Source of the DNA: JBDRGC01 sp043818215
GTDB taxonomy: Bacteria > Chloroflexota > Anaerolineae > Anaerolineales > UBA11858
Reading direction: 5' to 3'
Assembly (NCBI GenBank): GCA_043818215.1
Contig: JBDRGC010000504.1
Coordinates: 1-8,201, forward strand
DNA: 8,201 bases
Shown here: positions 5,839 to 8,201 of the stretch, piece by piece
Layout: each line of letters starts with the position of its first letter
Numbering within the stretch: the first letter of the stretch is position 1
The notes under the pieces: model-generated
What the model was told of the DNA's origin: nothing
Database searches by the model: none
Seen by the model: the letters and a program-made list of their open reading frames with translations, nothing else
Translations under genes and position numbers: made by a program

Positions 5839-5866
5839 GTTTGTAGTGGCGCACGTGAGTGCGCCC
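5839..5866 (+). repeat. REP-like element, copy E (compensatory stem change)
   Basis: GTTTGTAG (5839-5846), T, stem GGCGCAC (5848-5854), loop GTGA, GTGCGCC (5859-5865), C. Compared with copy A, the second stem pair has changed from A-T to G-C on both sides, and the loop GAGA has become GTGA. The hairpin is fully preserved and the loop stays within the GNRA pattern. It sits between the acetyltransferase and phosphoesterase genes. Confidence 0.75.
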
Positions 5867-5913
5867 GACCCGTCAAACAAAAACAGTCGCTCGCGTGCCC
5901 TACTGCAAACTTC

Positions 5914-6462
5914 ATGATTGCCCTCGGCGTCATTGCAGACACACATGTTCCTGACCGGGCGCGCCGGCTGAATCCCAGGGCGGTGTCGGTCTTTCGGGAG
6001 GCCGGCGTGCGAGCCATTTTGCATGCTGGAGATATTTGCTCTGCACGCGTCCTACATCAATTGGAGGAGGTTGCGCCTGTTCATGCGGTGCGCGGTAACC
6101 GTGATTTTGTGAGACTGTCATATCTCCCCCAAAAACTGACTCTGGAATTCGAGGGTATCACCATTGGAATGACGCACGGTCATGGGGGGGTGTCGGGTTA
6201 TCTGGTGAACAAGCTCTGCTATCTCATCGAAGGTTATCAGATCGTGCGATACCAGAACTGGCTGCCGAGAGAATTTCCCACTGCTAAAGTGATCATATTT
6301 GGGCATACCCACCGCAGCGAGAATTCCTGGTCAAACGGGGTACTGTTTTTCAACCCTGGCTCCGCTTCGAAGCTTCGTTGGGGACATATCCCCTCCAGCG
6401 TGGGTTTGCTGCACATCTGGGCCGGGGGGCGAATCGAGGGGGAAATTATTTCTATTGGATAA
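5914..6462 (+). CDS. Metallophosphoesterase, YfcE/MJ0936 type
   Basis: A 182-residue calcineurin-like phosphoesterase with all the family's metal-binding blocks: D9-T-H11 (ADTH), G-D40 (HAGD), G-N62-R-D (GNRD), H88-G-H90 (THGHG) and G-H131-T-H133 (FGHTH). The first two blocks with the Asn and His residues bind two metal ions, usually Mn or Fe/Zn, and hydrolyse phosphodiester bonds. Length and motif spacing match the small stand-alone YfcE/MJ0936 group (about 155-185 residues), cytosolic, for which physiological substrates are mostly unknown. ATG 5914 is the only plausible start: no in-frame ATG, GTG or TTG lies between it and REP-like copy E, and the protein begins directly with the first strand (MIALGVIADTH). 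No Shine-Dalgarno sequence precedes it, so translation may be leaderless or weak. No clear terminator follows. Confidence 0.92.
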   Translation: MIALGVIADTHVPDRARRLNPRAVSVFREAGVRAILHAGDICSARVLHQLEEVAPVHAVRGNRDFVRLSYLPQKLTLEFEGITIGMTHGHGGVSGYLVNKLCYLIEGYQIVRYQNWLPREFPTAKVIIFGHTHRSENSWSNGVLFFNPGSASKLRWGHIPSSVGLLHIWAGGRIEGEIISIG

Positions 6463-6484
6463 AAGCCTGTCGTTTTTTTATAAT
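6455..6484 (+). promoter_or_regulatory. Candidate sigma-70 promoter for the 6636 operon
   Basis: TATAAT at 6479-6484 is a perfect -10 hexamer, 18 bases after TTGGAT (6455-6460), which shares only TTG with the -35 consensus. A second -10-like TATACT is at 6490-6495. Transcription from here would give a leader of about 145 bases containing both tandem repeats. The -35 overlaps the last codons of the phosphoesterase gene. Confidence 0.35.
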
Positions 6485-6501
6485 CGGTGTATACTGGTGA
6501 G

Positions 6502-6550
6502 GCGAGTCAGCGAGTCAGCGAATCAGCGAGTCGGCGAGTGGCGAATGGCG
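6502..6550. repeat. Tandem repeat, unit GCGAGTCA
   Basis: Units at 6502-6509 and 6510-6517 are GCGAGTCA, then GCGAATCA (6518-6525), GCGAGTCG (6526-6533), and shortened GCGAGTG (6534-6540), GCGAATG (6541-6547) and GCG. The period is 8 bases, drifting to 7. The copies are degraded toward the downstream end. It lies in the leader between the phosphoesterase and the 6636 gene. Confidence 0.85.
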
Positions 6551-6561
6551 TGATAAAATAT

Positions 6562-6593
6562 TTCCTGCTTCCTGCTTCCTGCTTCCTGCTTCC
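6562..6593. repeat. Tandem repeat, unit TTCCTGC
   Basis: Four exact 7-base units TTCCTGC at 6562-6568, 6569-6575, 6576-6582 and 6583-6589, then a partial TTCC. The sequence is unrelated to the tandem repeat 11 bases upstream. Perfect copies suggest recent expansion by slippage. It ends 30 bases before the GGAGG ribosome binding site of the next gene. Confidence 0.9.
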
Positions 6594-6635
6594 ACGCATC
6601 ACTCTACATTCAGCATTCATTCGGAGGATAATCTT

Positions 6636-7535
6636 ATGAAACGAGCAGTCAGTGTAAGCCTGGGTTCGTCCACACGCGACAAAAAAGTCGAGGTGGACCT
6701 TTTAGGGGAACATGTGGTCATCGAACGCATCGGCACCGATGGCGATGAGGCCAAAGCCAGGGAGATGTTCCGCGATCTCGACGGAAAGGTCGACGCCTTT
6801 GGGGTGGGCGGCATTGATCTGGGTGTCGGCACCCCCTGGAAAAAATATCCCCTCTACGGGGCCGTCAAGTTGGTTCAGGATGTCAAAACCACCCCTTACG
6901 TCGATGGCGGCGGGCTGAAAGACACCCTCGAAACCAAAGTAATGCAATACGTCCACGAGCAGCTTGGCGATGTCATCCAGCCCAAGACCGCCTTCCTGGT
7001 GGCCGGAATCACCCGCTATGGCATGACTACGTCCTTCATCAATGCCGGGTATGAGTGCGTCTTCGGCGATCTGATGTTCGGGCTGGGTATCCCCATCGCC
7101 ATTCGCGGTATCAAGCGGGTGGAGCGGGTAGCCAGAATCCTGCTGCCCATCGTGGGACGTATGCCCATCAGCATGCTCTATCCCACCGGCGAGAAGCAAC
7201 TTGAAGTCACCCCAAAATACGAGGTGTACTACCAGGGCAACAGTGTCACCGCGGGCGATTGGCTGTACATCAAAAACCATTTACCCGAGGATATGCAGGG
7301 CAAGATCATTGTTACCAACACTACCACGCCCGACGACGTTGAATTTCTCAAGAAACGCGGCGTCAAGTATCTGGTTACTACCACCCCGGTGATGGATGGG
7401 CGCTCCTTCGGCACCAATATGCTGGAGGCTGCCCTGGTCGCCGCAGCCGGCAAGGGACGGGCGTTGACCAATGATGAGTTGAATCAGATTCTGGATGAAC
7501 TGGGCATCAAGCCCCAGATACGGGAGTTGAATTAA
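6636..7535 (+). CDS. Quinate-5-dehydrogenase-like conserved protein
   Basis: A 299-residue soluble protein that I recognise as the family usually annotated quinate 5-dehydrogenase in Chloroflexota and some Firmicutes. The start MKRAVSVSLGSSTRDKKVEV and the segment VIERIGTDGD (28-37) are characteristic, as are KVDAFGVGGIDLGVG (51-65), TPYVDGGGLKDTLE (86-99) and VTTTPVMDGRSFGTNMLEAAL (247-267). The glycine-rich 56-65 stretch could bind a nucleotide, but no classical GxGxxG Rossmann motif is evident and I do not see the shikimate dehydrogenase fold signatures, so the enzymatic name is doubtful. The start is firm: ATG 6636 has GGAGG (6623-6627) 8 nt upstream. TAA at 7533-7535 is one base from the next ATG, so the two genes form an operon. 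Confidence 0.75.
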   Translation: MKRAVSVSLGSSTRDKKVEVDLLGEHVVIERIGTDGDEAKAREMFRDLDGKVDAFGVGGIDLGVGTPWKKYPLYGAVKLVQDVKTTPYVDGGGLKDTLETKVMQYVHEQLGDVIQPKTAFLVAGITRYGMTTSFINAGYECVFGDLMFGLGIPIAIRGIKRVERVARILLPIVGRMPISMLYPTGEKQLEVTPKYEVYYQGNSVTAGDWLYIKNHLPEDMQGKIIVTNTTTPDDVEFLKKRGVKYLVTTTPVMDGRSFGTNMLEAALVAAAGKGRALTNDELNQILDELGIKPQIRELN

Positions 7536-7536
7536 A

Positions 7537-8201
7537 ATGGACGCCGTACTTACCGCAGGTGGAATCCCCAAACCCGAGGGAGCGCTGTATGAATATACCC
7601 AGGGCGGATTAAAAGCCTTGTTGGATATTGCCGGGAAACCGATGATCCAGTGGGTGCTGGACGCCCTCGGCGAATCCGAGACCATTGAGCAGGTCGTAGT
7701 CGTGGGGCTGGAGCCGGACAGCGGTGTGACATGCTCCAAACCCCTGACGTTTTTCCCCAACCAGGGAAGTATGTTAGCTAACGTGCGCGCCGGCGTGGAC
7801 AAAGTTGTTGAACTGAATCCCGCTGCCGACCTCATCCTCATGGTTTCCTCCGATATTCCCGCCATCACCGCAGAAATGGTGGATTGGGCCGTAAACACCG
7901 CCCGGGAGACCGAGCACGATTTGTACTATAGCGTGATCTCCCGCGAAGTAATGGAAGGCCGCTACCCTGGCTCCAAACGCTCCTTTATTAAATTCAAAGA
8001 TGTGGAAGTGTGCGGGGCTGACATGAACGTGATACGCTGCTCGGCAGCCGCGGGCAACGAGGAACTCTGGACGAAGCTTATCGCATCCCGCAAGAATGCC
8101 TTCAAGCAGGTAGCCATGATTGGCTACGGCACATTGTTCCTCTTGCTGACTCGCCAGTTGACGTTAGACGCCGCCGTGCCCCGGGCCAGCAAAAGCGTGG
8201 G
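7537..8201 (+). CDS. MobA-like nucleotidyltransferase (3' end outside window)
   Basis: The frame is open from ATG 7537 to the edge, giving 221 residues without a stop. MDAVLTAGG at the start, with L25-K26 and G33-K34-P35 (DIAGKPMIQWVLDAL), is the nucleotide-binding signature of the NTP-transferase/MobA-like group, and S105-D106-I-P108 is the usual metal-binding DxP site. These enzymes move a nucleotide from CTP, GTP or a sugar-1-phosphate-activating NTP to a phosphorylated acceptor. The usual L-A-A-G-x-G-x-R loop is altered to LTAGGIPKPEG, lacking the conserved Arg position, which is a recognised variant in MobA-like proteins of unknown substrate. GGGAG (7522-7526), inside the upstream gene, lies 10 nt before the ATG. 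The one-base gap to the upstream gene indicates a shared function, possibly cofactor or cell-envelope precursor synthesis. Confidence 0.85.
   Translation, partial: MDAVLTAGGIPKPEGALYEYTQGGLKALLDIAGKPMIQWVLDALGESETIEQVVVVGLEPDSGVTCSKPLTFFPNQGSMLANVRAGVDKVVELNPAADLILMVSSDIPAITAEMVDWAVNTARETEHDLYYSVISREVMEGRYPGSKRSFIKFKDVEVCGADMNVIRCSAAAGNEELWTKLIASRKNAFKQVAMIGYGTLFLLLTRQLTLDAAVPRASKSV

Noticed and set aside
2753..5866. The five GTAG elements as a CRISPR array
   Set aside because: Spacing is irregular (3 bases to over 1 kb), orientations are mixed, genes lie between them, and no cas gene is present.
6462..6480. Terminator after the phosphoesterase gene (T-run at 6473-6479)
   Set aside because: No stable GC-rich stem precedes the T-run; the run overlaps the candidate promoter region instead.
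6502..6593. Tandem repeats as a replication origin with iterons
   Set aside because: Units are very short and low in complexity, and there is no DnaA box set, AT-rich unwinding region or replication gene nearby.
7281..7898. 205-codon open frame on the - strand
   Set aside because: It spans the junction of two clear + strand genes and resembles neither a known family nor a coherent protein.
1..8201. tRNA, rRNA or riboswitch
   Set aside because: No cloverleaf, rRNA core or known riboswitch consensus was seen in the gaps on either strand.

Overview
The window looks like a chromosomal stretch from a free-living bacterium, most likely a member of the Chloroflexota (Anaerolineae-like). This rests on overall protein style, on the pairing of a quinate-5-dehydrogenase-like protein with a MobA-like nucleotidyltransferase, and on dense small palindromic repeats between genes. 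It is an inference from reading, not a search result. All eight supported coding regions are on the + strand. Two are cut by the window edges.

Layout. Bases 1-117 are the last 38 codons of a protein ending in an Excalibur-type calcium-binding domain. Its stop codon overlaps the start of a large serine recombinase (114-1751), which has a YxRxS catalytic motif, a recombinase domain, a zinc ribbon and a coiled coil. The 3' end of that gene contains two terminator-like hairpins and a third strong hairpin, so the last ~50 residues are an odd tail. A gap with a palindromic TGTCATTGCGA-type repeat follows, then a HEAT-repeat protein (1963-2760), a STAND-type ATPase with a DUF234/nuclease-like C-terminus (2888-4291), an Eis-like GNAT acetyltransferase (4487-5824) and a YfcE/MJ0936-type metallophosphoesterase (5914-6462). 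After a gap with two unrelated tandem repeats, a two-gene operon begins: a protein usually named quinate 5-dehydrogenase (6636-7535) and, one base later, a MobA-like NTP transferase (7537 to the edge). No gene-free stretch exceeds 300 bases.

The most distinctive signal is not a protein. Five copies of a short element lie in the gaps at 2753-2780, 4366-4390, 4403-4430 (reverse), 4434-4461 and 5839-5866. Each has a GTTTGTAG-like box followed by a hairpin. Two copies are identical over 28 bases. One carries a compensatory A-T to G-C change in the stem and keeps a GNRA-type loop. GTAG followed by a hairpin is the hallmark of REP sequences moved by RAYT (TnpA-REP) transposases. No such transposase is in the window, so the elements look like a non-autonomous family.

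Apart from the last two genes and the overlapping first pair, the genes do not form an obvious pathway. The middle of the window reads as a patchwork of single genes separated by repeats. I see no convincing new multi-gene system. The best leads are the REP-like family, the hairpin-rich recombinase gene with its coupled Excalibur partner, and the ATPase/nuclease-like fusion.
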